Both the position numbers and the translations under genes were made by a program. A stretch of DNA of 60,482 bases from an uncultured Bacteroidales bacterium (GTDB lineage Bacteria > Bacteroidota > Bacteroidia > Bacteroidales > Paludibacteraceae): positions 1-60,482 of the forward strand of contig CAIWCC010000066.1 of NCBI GenBank assembly GCA_903911085.1, written 5' to 3'. Positions 19,016 through 28,321 of this stretch are shown piece after piece. Below the pieces are notes generated by a model. That model was not told the origin of the DNA and ran no database searches. It worked only from the letters and a program-made list of their open reading frames with translations. Position 1 is the stretch's first letter, and the number at the start of each line of letters is the position of its first letter.

Positions 19016-19972
19016 TTAAAGTTCCCAAGCCAAAGCACTAGCACCCAAAACAGCTGCATCTGCTTCTTTTAAATCAGAAAACAAAACTTTAACTTTACCT
19101 TTCCAAATAGGCAAGATATTTTTTTCCATATTTTCAATAATTGGGTTCAATATCATATCACCAGCTTTTGATAATCCACCGAATAATACAATTGCTTCGG
19201 GTGCACTGAATGCAACAAAGTCAGAAAAAGCTTCACCTAATATTCTTCCCGTGAAATTGAAGATTTCTTTGCCAACTTCATCGCCTTCCATGGCTGCATC
19301 AAATACATCTTTTGATGTTATACTATCAATTGGAATATTGCGAAGTAAACTTGCTTTGTTGCTCGATTCAAGAATTTCACGAGCAGAACGAGCAACACCT
19401 GTTGCGGATGCATAAGCTTCTAAACATCCTGAGCGGCCACAACCACAAAGACGACCATTATTGCGCATAACATTTACGTGACCTAGTTCGCCTGCAAAAC
19501 CATCATGACCATATACCACTTTTCCGTCGATAATAATACCACTACCAACGCCAGTGCCAAGAGTAATCATGATGAAATTTTTCATTCCGTGAGCAGCACC
19601 GTAAGTCATTTCGCCAAATGCAGCTGCATTGGCATCATTAGTTAAAGCAGCTGGAACTCCAAATTTTTCAGTCATTAGTTTTGCAAATGGGATAACGCCT
19701 TTCCAAGGAAGATTTGGTGCAAATTCAATGTTTCCTGTGTAGTAGTTTCCGTTTGGCGCGCCAACACCTATTCCTTTTATTTTATCAATGCCGCCTGCAG
19801 CATCAATTAATTTCGACATTTCGACATGTAAATCATTGATATATAAATTTACATCATCGTGCGTATTTGTTTTAATTGCACTTTTTGAGATAACATTTCC
19901 ACGTGCGTCAACAATACCGAAAACAGTATTTGTTCCACCCATATCCATGCCAATAACATATGGTTTTTCCAT
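19016..19972 (-). CDS. ROK family sugar kinase (glucokinase-like)
   Basis: A 318-residue ROK kinase. The ATP-binding DMGGTNTVFG motif lies at the N-terminus and the ROK zinc site CGCGRSGCLE is intact, preceded by the catalytic-loop region with GELGH. ROK kinases phosphorylate glucose, fructose or N-acetyl sugars; glucokinase is likely but not proven. The start at 19972 (MEKPYVIG) is preferred over an in-frame ATG at 20032, because the extra 20 residues would be encoded by an intergenic hairpin. It lies directly downstream of a sugar permease on the same strand, so uptake and phosphorylation are probably coupled. Confidence 0.9.
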   Translation of the reverse strand: MEKPYVIGMDMGGTNTVFGIVDARGNVISKSAIKTNTHDDVNLYINDLHVEMSKLIDAAGGIDKIKGIGVGAPNGNYYTGNIEFAPNLPWKGVIPFAKLMTEKFGVPAALTNDANAAAFGEMTYGAAHGMKNFIMITLGTGVGSGIIIDGKVVYGHDGFAGELGHVNVMRNNGRLCGCGRSGCLEAYASATGVARSAREILESSNKASLLRNIPIDSITSKDVFDAAMEGDEVGKEIFNFTGRILGEAFSDFVAFSAPEAIVLFGGLSKAGDMILNPIIENMEKNILPIWKGKVKVLFSDLKEADAAVLGASALAWEL

Positions 19973-19984
19973 TTTATTTATTTG

Positions 19985-20043
19985 TTTCGTGTTTCGTGTT
20001 TCGAGTTCTGTTCTATTTCTAACACGGAACATGAAACACGAAA
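19985..20043. repeat. Intergenic inverted repeat between sugar permease and ROK kinase genes
   Basis: Left arm 19985-20007 and right arm 20021-20043 are 23 bases each and match at 20 of 23 positions when folded, with a 13-base loop. Each arm is itself made of short CGTGTTTC-like direct repeats. It lies between two genes on the same strand and could be a processing or attenuation hairpin, or a small repetitive element. Confidence 0.7.
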
Positions 20044-20057
20044 TGATTAATTATTAA

Positions 20058-21491
20058 TTATTCTACAGGAATATCTTTGTTTACGTTTTTGCAGCCAATT
20101 AATGCATACCACATCATGTAAACTAAACATGCAAACATTACCCAATAACTACTTAAGTAGCCAACATTGTCGGATACAAAGCCTTGAATAAGTGGCACGA
20201 TACCACCACCGCATACCATTACCATAAAAATGCCTGAAGCGGCTGCCGTATATTTACCTAAACCTTCAACTGCTAGGTTGAAAATTCCGCCCCACATAAT
20301 GGAAGTACATAAACCGCACAGTACTAAAAATACAATACTAATTGGTACTAAAGTACTTAAAATAGGTAACGTTATTGCAATTTCTTTTGGACTGAAAATA
20401 GCTAGAAGAATAAATACTAAACCCAGTGCCGAAACTGTAATCATCATAGTTTTACTAGATACTTTAGATCCAATTGAACCACCAATTAAACGACCTACCA
20501 ACATTAATAACCAATATACACCAACGATACTACCTGCTGTTGTTGCATCAATTCCTAAACCAGGAAATAAACCTTTGTTTAAAACGCGTTCTGCTTTTTT
20601 ATATGTGTCTTCGGTAACAATCTTAGACTGATAGTTCTCAGTTCCTTTGTTTTGGGCGTCACTAGTTGTAATTTCTGCTAGATAAACTGCATCGGACTGT
20701 TGTTTTTGATATTCATTTACTTTTTCTTGTGCTTGTTCAGTTGTGAAAGCTGTCATATAAAGATTGGCTGTGCTAGGAATTCCAATTTCGATACCAACAT
20801 AAAGAAAAATTGCAATAGCTCCAAAAATGAAATGACGGAAAGAAAGTGGACTGTGATTGTGTTTTACTTTTCTTTCTGTGGCAGTTTCTTTATGTGGTTC
20901 AGGTATTTTTACAAATGACAATACTACAAATGCCAAAGCAAAAATGCCTAGAGCTAGAAAAAGTGCAGGATTGGCTTTTTCAATTGTACGTCCAGCTTCG
21001 GCACCCATCAACCAACCTACTAACATTGGGGTGATAGTAGCTCCAATTGAATTGATTGAACCTCCAAATTGTAAAAGTTTATTACCAGAGTTTCCGCCTC
21101 CACCAAGAGTGTTAAGCATTGGATTTACTACGGTATTCAACATACACATTGAAAAACCTGAAATAAATGCACCTGTTAAGTAAACGGTGAAACTTCCAAC
21201 TTGTCCTGAAAAAAACTGAACGCCAACTCCAACAAATCCAACTGCGATGGCGGCCAAAGCTGTTACTTTGTAACCCCATTTTTTAAGCATTATACCCGCT
21301 GGAATTCCCATAAAAGCGTAGGCCATAAAGTTTCCTAAAAAACCTAACTGTGATTGAAAATTTGAAGCATTAAACTGTTTTGCCATAATTACACCCATCG
21401 GACTTGGAAGCCCAGTAACGAAGGCAATCATAAAGAAAAGAGCAAACATCATTGCGATTGGCAATGCATAACTTTTTTGTTCTGTGTTCAT
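20058..21491 (-). CDS. Sugar MFS transporter (FHS family, FucP/glucose-galactose type)
   Basis: A 477-residue permease with about 12 hydrophobic segments. The N-terminal LPIAMMFALFFMIAFVTGL and the following GFLGNFMAYAFMGIPAG segment are typical of the fucose-galactose-glucose:H+ symporter family. A soluble insert of about 80 residues occurs between the two six-helix halves (near residues 235-320), longer than in E. coli FucP. A -7 box (TAACTTTG, minus strand, 21554-21561) lies about 60 bases upstream. The neighbouring ROK kinase suggests a hexose substrate. Confidence 0.88.
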   Translation of the reverse strand: MNTEQKSYALPIAMMFALFFMIAFVTGLPSPMGVIMAKQFNASNFQSQLGFLGNFMAYAFMGIPAGIMLKKWGYKVTALAAIAVGFVGVGVQFFSGQVGSFTVYLTGAFISGFSMCMLNTVVNPMLNTLGGGGNSGNKLLQFGGSINSIGATITPMLVGWLMGAEAGRTIEKANPALFLALGIFALAFVVLSFVKIPEPHKETATERKVKHNHSPLSFRHFIFGAIAIFLYVGIEIGIPSTANLYMTAFTTEQAQEKVNEYQKQQSDAVYLAEITTSDAQNKGTENYQSKIVTEDTYKKAERVLNKGLFPGLGIDATTAGSIVGVYWLLMLVGRLIGGSIGSKVSSKTMMITVSALGLVFILLAIFSPKEIAITLPILSTLVPISIVFLVLCGLCTSIMWGGIFNLAVEGLGKYTAAASGIFMVMVCGGGIVPLIQGFVSDNVGYLSSYWVMFACLVYMMWYALIGCKNVNKDIPVE

Positions 21492-21553
21492 AAAAATTTG
21501 TTTAAATAATTAATTGTGTAACTAGTTTGATTTTTGTGTTATTTTTTGACCGA

Positions 21554-21561
21554 CAAAGTTA
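21554..21561 (-). promoter_or_regulatory. -7 promoter box for the sugar permease-kinase operon
   Basis: On the minus strand the site reads TAACTTTG, a TAnnTTTG match 63 bases before the permease ATG. The spacing to the nearest TTTG is only 15 bases, so the upstream element is not ideal. Confidence 0.45.
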
Positions 21562-21674
21562 ATCAATTTTACTGCTCAAAAAAATGCATATTAATAGAAT
21601 AGTGGATTCTAAATTCTGTTTTACAACATGTTTTAATTGTGTTTTGAATTAAAATGAAGTTTTGTACAATAAGT

Positions 21675-23849
21675 CTATAAATTTTTTGATAAAAAATCAC
21701 ACATTCGGGTGTACAAATGTCGACGGGTTTGTTTGCCCAATATACTGTGATTTTTGTCTGTATATAGCTGCATATCAAACTGTTTGTTGGCTGCAACTAG
21801 GCTGTCTGTATATAACATAGTATTTTGAAGATGAACATTATCATCGGCAGTTCCATGTACAATAAGTAAATTCCCTTGCAATTTGTCCGCACAACTAATG
21901 GCAGAAGATTTTTCATAACCTTTGAAATTCTCTTGTGGTCGACGCATAAATCGCTCGGTATAAATGGTGTTGTATAGTTTCCAGTTAGTTACGGGTGCTA
22001 CAGCTATTCCTGTTTTGAAAATTTGTTCACTAGTTGACATTGATAAAAGTGTGATGGTACCACCAAAGCTCCAACCCCAAATTCCAATGCGTTTTTTGTC
22101 AATATAACTTTGATTTGCTAAGTATTTTGCTGTTTCTACTTGATCTTTGGTTTCCAAAATACCGAGTTGTTGATAGGTACAGTTTCGAAATTCGGTGCCT
22201 CGCGCACCAGTTCCACGTCCATCGACACATACAACAATGATATTTTGAGTGGCTAAATAGCACTCCCAGTCAATTTTCCATTTATCTAGTACTTCTTGTG
22301 AATTTGGACCGCTATATTGTGTTAATAATACTGGATATTTTTTTGTAGAGTTAAAATTTGTTGGTTTTAAAATCCAGCCGTTTAGTTTAATATTTTCAGA
22401 TGTTGTGAAATTAAAAAATTCTTTTTTTGGAAGATTTAAAGCTTTAAACTTTGATGCTAAAGCGCTATTGCTTTCAATTAATCTTATCGACGTACCAAAA
22501 TTTGTACGCAAAATAAGCTTGTTAGGAATTTCTAAACTCGATGCATTATCAATAAAAAAATTAAATGTGTTGTTATATGTCGCAATGTGAGTTCCCTTAC
22601 CATCAGTAAGTTGTGTCTTTTTATCTTTTGAATCGATTGAATAAACATCTCTTTGTAATGGAGAAATTTCTGCCGATTGATAGTATAAAACCTTTTTGAC
22701 ATCATCGTAACCATATACATCTGTAACGTCCCATTTGCCTTTGGTCAACTGTTTTTCAATATTCCCATTTATTCCATATTGGTACACATGTCGATAGCCA
22801 TCTTGTTCGCTAACTCCTATAAAATGAAGACTATCACTTGTAAAATGCATAAAATCGATATTCTCAAAATCAACATAATATTTGTTTTCTTGACGTAGAA
22901 TGAGTTTTGATAAAGTTGATTTTGGATTAGCAAATAGCATGTCCAATCGGTTTTGATTTCGGTTGAGTTTAAAAACTGCAAGTTTATTATTCGATGTTGT
23001 CCATTTAATTCGAGGAATATAATAATCTTCGTCTTTATCAGCTATTTGCATTGATTTTACATTCTTATAAAAATCATCGTAAACACAAACACTAATTTTT
23101 GAATTATTTTCGCCTGCTTTGGGGTATTTTAACTGAGCTACAGATGGATACAATTTAAGTTCATCTATTTGTGCATCTTTGTTGAGGTATTCCATATATG
23201 AGAATTGAGGTACTTTCGACTCATCAAATCTCACAAATGCAAGTTTTTTGCTGTCGGGACTAAATTCAAAATAACGTGTTGCAGTAAATTCTTCTTCGTA
23301 AACCCAATCAGGTGTCCCATTAATTATACTGCCAATCTGACCATCTTTTGTAATAGAAGTTTCAGTGTTAAATTCTAGTTTTTTCAAATATAAATTGTTT
23401 TCTCGAGCAAATGCAATATATCTACTATCGGGTGAGAATAGTGGAACTTCTTGTGCTCCATTTTCCGAAAGTTTTTCAATCTCATTGCGCTTAATATCAT
23501 ATACATAATAGTCGGCAGTAAATGAACGGCGGTATCTTTTCTTTACATTTGTATATATCAGTAATTTGCTTTCATTGGGACTAAATTCATAGCCAGAAAT
23601 ATCTTTTATAGGATATTTTTTTGTTTTGTAAATGCTAAAAATTGTGTCGATAGTTTCGCCTGTTTTAATATTGTATTTAACTACCGCTTTATCATTTACC
23701 AATAATGAGTAATTTTCTCCATCATTCATAAAATGATACTTTTCCATTGTTTTTACTTTGTATAAACCATCGGTAATGTCGAAAAGTAAATTGGCATATG
23801 TACTTTGAAAAACAATTGAAAGTACCAGCATTAAGAATATTCGTTTCAT
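21675..23849 (-). CDS. Dipeptidyl peptidase IV family serine peptidase (S9B)
   Basis: A secreted 724-residue S9 peptidase from the ATG at 23849, which begins a clean signal peptide (MKRIFLMLVL to YAN). The N-terminal half is the beta-propeller, containing DWVYEEEF, the double-Glu motif that binds the free N-terminus of substrates in DPP-IV. The C-terminal alpha/beta-hydrolase has GWSFGG (Ser594), the Asp in HGTADDNV and the His in DKNHSI. It should release X-Pro or X-Ala dipeptides from peptides in the periplasm. An ATG six codons upstream is possible. It appears to be transcribed alone. Confidence 0.93.
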   Translation of the reverse strand: MKRIFLMLVLSIVFQSTYANLLFDITDGLYKVKTMEKYHFMNDGENYSLLVNDKAVVKYNIKTGETIDTIFSIYKTKKYPIKDISGYEFSPNESKLLIYTNVKKRYRRSFTADYYVYDIKRNEIEKLSENGAQEVPLFSPDSRYIAFARENNLYLKKLEFNTETSITKDGQIGSIINGTPDWVYEEEFTATRYFEFSPDSKKLAFVRFDESKVPQFSYMEYLNKDAQIDELKLYPSVAQLKYPKAGENNSKISVCVYDDFYKNVKSMQIADKDEDYYIPRIKWTTSNNKLAVFKLNRNQNRLDMLFANPKSTLSKLILRQENKYYVDFENIDFMHFTSDSLHFIGVSEQDGYRHVYQYGINGNIEKQLTKGKWDVTDVYGYDDVKKVLYYQSAEISPLQRDVYSIDSKDKKTQLTDGKGTHIATYNNTFNFFIDNASSLEIPNKLILRTNFGTSIRLIESNSALASKFKALNLPKKEFFNFTTSENIKLNGWILKPTNFNSTKKYPVLLTQYSGPNSQEVLDKWKIDWECYLATQNIIVVCVDGRGTGARGTEFRNCTYQQLGILETKDQVETAKYLANQSYIDKKRIGIWGWSFGGTITLLSMSTSEQIFKTGIAVAPVTNWKLYNTIYTERFMRRPQENFKGYEKSSAISCADKLQGNLLIVHGTADDNVHLQNTMLYTDSLVAANKQFDMQLYTDKNHSILGKQTRRHLYTRMCDFLSKNL

Positions 23850-23867
23850 ATTTTCTTTTTTTTGCAA

Positions 23868-24201
23868 TTTGGAATGTATTTGTAAATAGAGCTATGAGTT
23901 TAAATTTTTTCATAGTTTATTACACAAAAATAAGTCAATTAATTCTTATAAATGGTTTTAAGTAGAAAAGTTTTTATTCAATTAACGAATACAGTTTTTT
24001 CAATGCAATAAATACTCCATTTAAATAGTTTTTTTACTTTGATAAAACGAAGTTTTTGGATATAAATTTTATCTCTTGTTATAAAGTTCACTTCTTATCT
24101 GCTCATTTTCTAAAAATTATTGTATTCTAATTTTGTCAAAAATATACTATCTTTGTCAAATGAAATTTTTTGTCTCAATTTTATTACCAAATTGCTGAGT
24201 A
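23868..24201. promoter_or_regulatory. Divergent intergenic region between DPP-IV and phosphoesterase genes
   Basis: No gene is seen. Candidate -7 boxes are TATTTTTG on the minus strand (23925-23932) for the peptidase and TATCTTTG on the plus strand (24148-24155) for the phosphoesterase operon. Neither has a well-spaced TTTG upstream. Confidence 0.45.
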
Positions 24202-24999
24202 ATGAGAAACCTCAAAATTTGTTTTATCTTATCAGTTTTATTAATTGTCTTTTATTCAGCCGTATATGCTGCTGAACCGTTTCGATTTGCACTATTCTCC
24301 GATTTGCATATTTCAACTAAAAATCAAATTGCAGGTCTCGATTTACAGTTAGCTGTTAAAGATGTGTGTGATTTGAACGGTATTGATTTTGTGATTATTT
24401 CTGGAGATATTACTCAAAATGGTGATACAGATTCATTCATTGAAGCAAAACAAAAATTAAATCAATTGACAATGCCATTTTACATTTTGCCTGGAAATCA
24501 CGATTTTCGATGGAATGTAGGAGACGGCGCAACTGAATTTGTAAAAGTTTTTGGCGATGACAAATTTTCTTTTACTCATAAAAATTTTCTTTTTATCGGT
24601 TTCACCACAGTTCCATTAACTAAAAGTGATAATGCTTCTTTTGATAAAAATGATTTCAAGTGGATTAAAAAACAATTAAAAAGTAGTGGTAGCAAAACTC
24701 CATTTTTTGCAATTACTCATTATCCTTTATTAATGACCAATGTTGATGATTGTAAGAAAATGACATCTTTATTTACAAAATATAATATTCAAGCAATATT
24801 GAATGGGCATCTTCATCGAAATGGTTGTTTAGATTATGATGGAATTCCAGGAATTGTAAACCGTTCAACTTTACGAAATAAATCCCCTTACGGTGCATAT
24901 TCAATTTATTCTATATCCGATTCATTACGTGTGTTTGAAAAAAGCATTGGGCAACCTGAAAGCTTGTGGTTGACTTTGCCATTAAAAAAAGCTGAATAA
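24202..24999 (+). CDS. Secreted calcineurin-like metallophosphoesterase
   Basis: A 265-residue protein with a signal peptide (about 1-23, ending YAAEP). The five metallophosphoesterase signatures are present in order: FSDLH, SGDITQNGD, LPGNHDF, ITHYPL and NGHLHRNG. These bind two metal ions for phosphoester hydrolysis. The fold includes cyclic-nucleotide and nucleotide phosphodiesterases, so the substrate is open. It sits 11 bases upstream of the murF-alr gene and probably starts that operon. Confidence 0.9.
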   Translation: MRNLKICFILSVLLIVFYSAVYAAEPFRFALFSDLHISTKNQIAGLDLQLAVKDVCDLNGIDFVIISGDITQNGDTDSFIEAKQKLNQLTMPFYILPGNHDFRWNVGDGATEFVKVFGDDKFSFTHKNFLFIGFTTVPLTKSDNASFDKNDFKWIKKQLKSSGSKTPFFAITHYPLLMTNVDDCKKMTSLFTKYNIQAILNGHLHRNGCLDYDGIPGIVNRSTLRNKSPYGAYSIYSISDSLRVFEKSIGQPESLWLTLPLKKAE

Positions 25000-25010
25000 A
25001 AAAATCAATA

Positions 25011-27470
25011 ATGAAACTCGATAAAATAGCTCAACTTTTAAAAGTGAGCACGAAACGTGATTTGGATTTGGAAATTAATTGGTTATTGACTGATAGTAGG
25101 TCATTGTCATTTCCAAACGAAAGCTTATTTTTTGCCATTCGTACTGCTCGTAACGATGGTCACAACTACATTACGGAGCTATATCATCAAAATCTTCGCT
25201 ATTTTGTTGTGACAGAAATGTGTCCTGAATTTGATTTGCTTACTGATGCTGTTTTTTTATTAGTAAATGATAGTTTACATGCTTTACAACAAATAGTTAC
25301 GGCAAAACGAAAAGAATATAATATCCCCATAATTGGCATAACTGGAAGTAATGGAAAAACTGTTGTGAAAGAATGGCTTTATCAACTTTTACATGCCGAT
25401 TACTGCATCACACGCTCGCCTCGAAGCTATAATTCTCAAATAGGAGTACCACTTTCGGTTTGGGCTATTAACAATAATACTCAACTTGGAATTTTTGAAG
25501 CTGGAATATCAGAAATGCACGAAATGGAGCATTTGGAGAAAATTATACAGCCAACAATCGGAATTTTCACAAATTTAGGAGAAGCACATCAAGAGAATTT
25601 CGAATCACTAAAACAAAAATGTGACGAAAAACTTAAGCTCTTCAAAAATGTTGATTTGTTGATTTATTGTTCAGATAATGAGTTGGTTAATCTTTCAATA
25701 GCTGGTTCAAATTTTAAAGGAAAGCTTTTTTCATGGGGAAAAAATGATAATGCTATTTTGCAAATTTTGCAAATTAATAAAACAACTCTTAATACTTTAA
25801 TACGATTCAAATACTTGGGTTTTGAGTCGTCAATTATTATTCCATTTACAGATGATGCTTCAATCGAAAATGGACTACACTGTGTAGCTTTAATGTTGAG
25901 TTTAGGAATTAATGTAGATGAAATTAAGCGCAGAATTTTAGTGCTTGAAGCTGTTGCTATGCGTTTAGAAGTGAAAGAAGGTGTTCGTAATTGTCTGATT
26001 ATAAATGATACTTATAATTCTGATTTGAATTCGCTTGGCATTGCACTCGACTTTCTTAACCAACAAGCAACTGCAAAAAACTTATCAAGAACTTTAATTC
26101 TCTCAGATATTCTACAAAGTGGACATTCTTCTGAAGAACTTTATCAAACAGTAGCAGATTTAGTTAGAAACAAAAATGTTCAAAGTTTTATTGGTATTGG
26201 AACTCAAATTTCGATGCATGCGAGCCGGTTTGAGTCAATCAAAAAAACATTTTTTGAGAACACTGAAGATTTTCTTAAATCACAACATTTTCGCGAATTC
26301 TCAAATGAAATTATTTTGATAAAGGGGTCACGTTCTTTTCATTTCGAAGATATTTCGGAGAGGCTAGAACTTATAACTCACGAAACAATTTTGGAGGTGA
26401 ATTTGAATGCTTTAGTTGACAATTTAAATTATTTTCGTTCCAAACTACGTCGAGAAACCAAAATGATGTGCATGGTAAAAGCCTTTGCTTATGGAAGTGG
26501 GGCAGTTGAAGTTGCTCGCACTTTACAACATCATCGTACTGATTATTTGGCAGTTGCAGTAGCAGATGAAGGCGCAGAATTACGACATGAAGGTATTCGT
26601 ATTCCAATTGTGGTTATGAATCCTGAGAAAAGTAGTTTCGGAGTAATTTTCGACAATAAATTGGAACCAGAGATTTATAGCTTCCGTTTATTGGATGCAT
26701 TTATAGCTTCTGCCGAAAAATTAGGTATAACCGATTATCCAGTCCATATTAAGATAGATAGTGGAATGCATAGATTAGGCTTTGAACCCCATGATTTAAG
26801 GCAGTTGATTAATAGACTAAAAGATCAGAATCAAGTTAAAATTCGTTCTGTTTTTTCACATTTGTCTGGTTCCGATGATGCCAAATTTGATGAGTTTACC
26901 CGCCAACAAATGTCTACATTTACGTTTTGTGCCGATCAAATTAGCGCAGCATTTTCTCATTATATTTTACGCCACATTCTTAATTCTGCTGGAATTGAAC
27001 GTTTTCCTGAATTTCAATTTGATATGGTACGCTTAGGAATTGGTCATTATGGAATTAGCTCGTTGAAAAATACCAATCTAAAACAAGTTTGTGCTTTGAA
27101 AACGGTTATTCTTCAAATTAAAAATGTAAAAGCTGGAGAAACAGTTGGTTATAGCCGCAACGGAATTGTTGAAACCGATAAACGTATTGCTATTATTCCA
27201 ATTGGATATGCAGACGGATTCGATAGAAAACTTGGAAATGGAGTAGGAGAGGTGCTTGTCAAAGGGCAGCGGGCCAAGGTTATTGGTAATGTGTGCATGG
27301 ATTTGGTTATGATTGATGTAACAGATATTGAAGCAAACGAAGGTGATGTGGTTGAGATATTTGGCGATAATTTAACGGTTTTGGAAGTGGCAAGTTGGTT
27401 AAATACAATATCTTATGAAGTTCTAACCAGTATCTCAAGAAGAGTAAAAAGGGTTTATTTCCAAGAATAG
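25011..27470 (+). CDS. Bifunctional MurF / alanine racemase
   Basis: An 819-residue fusion of two peptidoglycan-precursor enzymes. Residues 1 to about 450 are MurF, with the ATP-binding GITGSNGKT loop at 109-117 and the Mur ligase central and C-terminal domains; it adds D-Ala-D-Ala to the UDP-MurNAc tripeptide. Residues about 455-819 are a fold-III alanine racemase with the PLP-binding lysine K490 in MVKAFAYGSG and a GYSRNG segment holding the second catalytic base tyrosine. The fusion couples D-alanine supply to its use and is known in Bacteroidota. Both halves look complete. Confidence 0.95.
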   Translation: MKLDKIAQLLKVSTKRDLDLEINWLLTDSRSLSFPNESLFFAIRTARNDGHNYITELYHQNLRYFVVTEMCPEFDLLTDAVFLLVNDSLHALQQIVTAKRKEYNIPIIGITGSNGKTVVKEWLYQLLHADYCITRSPRSYNSQIGVPLSVWAINNNTQLGIFEAGISEMHEMEHLEKIIQPTIGIFTNLGEAHQENFESLKQKCDEKLKLFKNVDLLIYCSDNELVNLSIAGSNFKGKLFSWGKNDNAILQILQINKTTLNTLIRFKYLGFESSIIIPFTDDASIENGLHCVALMLSLGINVDEIKRRILVLEAVAMRLEVKEGVRNCLIINDTYNSDLNSLGIALDFLNQQATAKNLSRTLILSDILQSGHSSEELYQTVADLVRNKNVQSFIGIGTQISMHASRFESIKKTFFENTEDFLKSQHFREFSNEIILIKGSRSFHFEDISERLELITHETILEVNLNALVDNLNYFRSKLRRETKMMCMVKAFAYGSGAVEVARTLQHHRTDYLAVAVADEGAELRHEGIRIPIVVMNPEKSSFGVIFDNKLEPEIYSFRLLDAFIASAEKLGITDYPVHIKIDSGMHRLGFEPHDLRQLINRLKDQNQVKIRSVFSHLSGSDDAKFDEFTRQQMSTFTFCADQISAAFSHYILRHILNSAGIERFPEFQFDMVRLGIGHYGISSLKNTNLKQVCALKTVILQIKNVKAGETVGYSRNGIVETDKRIAIIPIGYADGFDRKLGNGVGEVLVKGQRAKVIGNVCMDLVMIDVTDIEANEGDVVEIFGDNLTVLEVASWLNTISYEVLTSISRRVKRVYFQE

Positions 27471-27516
27471 AAACTTTTCATACCTTTTCAAATCTTTCAA
27501 ACTCTCAAACATTTTT

Positions 27517-28266
27517 ATGATTCTAGTTCTAGTTAATCAAATATATACAGCGCAATCACTGCTCAAAAGCGCATCTGTTTTAGCTCAACAGCTTGACAAA
27601 TCTTTCGGAGTGTTATGCTTTGTAGACAACGATGACCAAATTTCAAATTGTGAATTCGAACTAAAAGCCATTTTGCCAGACACTCAAATCAATGTGCGAA
27701 ATAAAAAAAATAATACAATTTCACTAGTTTGTGATGAGTTTGATGCTTCATTTTTATTTGTCCAACTTCAAAATCAAAAACATTTACGAAGCTATTTAAA
27801 AGATTGTAGAGATTTGAGAATTCCGTATTTATTTTTCAAAGATACTTTTTCGGAGCTAAATTTGTCGAAAGTTATTTTACCAATCGGTTTTTTGGAAGAG
27901 GAATTGGAAAAAGCTCAATTTGCGTCTGCTTTTGGACGCTTTTGTGGATCAGAAATTTATATGCTTTTGGCTAACGATTATGGTTCAAAAGCTGCAACAA
28001 TAGCTGAGAAAATGCAACTATTATTTCAAAAATTTGATTTCAAATATACACTTCAAAAGGCAATTAAAGATAGTTTTAGAGTCGAAGATGAATCAATTAA
28101 AATTGCAACGTCTAATTCTGCAGGTCTGGTAATTATATCAGCATCAAGAGAATATGGGTTGGATGATATTCTTTTTGGTCCTAAGGAATTTCGAATTGTC
28201 AAGAGGTCGCTAATTCCAGTTTTGATAATCAATCCACGTGGAGATTTATATGCATTGTGTGATTGA
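27517..28266 (+). CDS. Universal stress protein-like protein
   Basis: A 249-residue soluble protein that appears to be two degenerate UspA-like domains. The C-terminal end, with IVKRSLIPVLIINPRG, is typical of UspA; the N-terminal half begins with an ILVLVNQ strand instead of the usual D at the first beta-strand. No clear GxxGx9G nucleotide loop was seen, so ATP binding is doubtful. It lies 46 bases after murF-alr and 55 bases before a potassium channel gene on the same strand, a placement that suggests a link with ion homeostasis under stress. Confidence 0.65.
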   Translation: MILVLVNQIYTAQSLLKSASVLAQQLDKSFGVLCFVDNDDQISNCEFELKAILPDTQINVRNKKNNTISLVCDEFDASFLFVQLQNQKHLRSYLKDCRDLRIPYLFFKDTFSELNLSKVILPIGFLEEELEKAQFASAFGRFCGSEIYMLLANDYGSKAATIAEKMQLLFQKFDFKYTLQKAIKDSFRVEDESIKIATSNSAGLVIISASREYGLDDILFGPKEFRIVKRSLIPVLIINPRGDLYALCD

Positions 28267-28321
28267 TTTTTGTTTTTTTTTATCTGATTTTTTGTATTTA
28301 CTTTTTTAATCTGATTTTTTA

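Noticed and set aside
19973-20032. Longer N-terminus of the ROK kinase
   Set aside because: The extra 20 residues come from an intergenic inverted repeat, and the ROK fold begins at MEKPYVIG.
20230-21183. Plus-strand frames of 133, 72, 62 and 108 residues inside the sugar permease gene
   Set aside because: They are antisense to a clear MFS transporter, with no recognisable domains or start signals.
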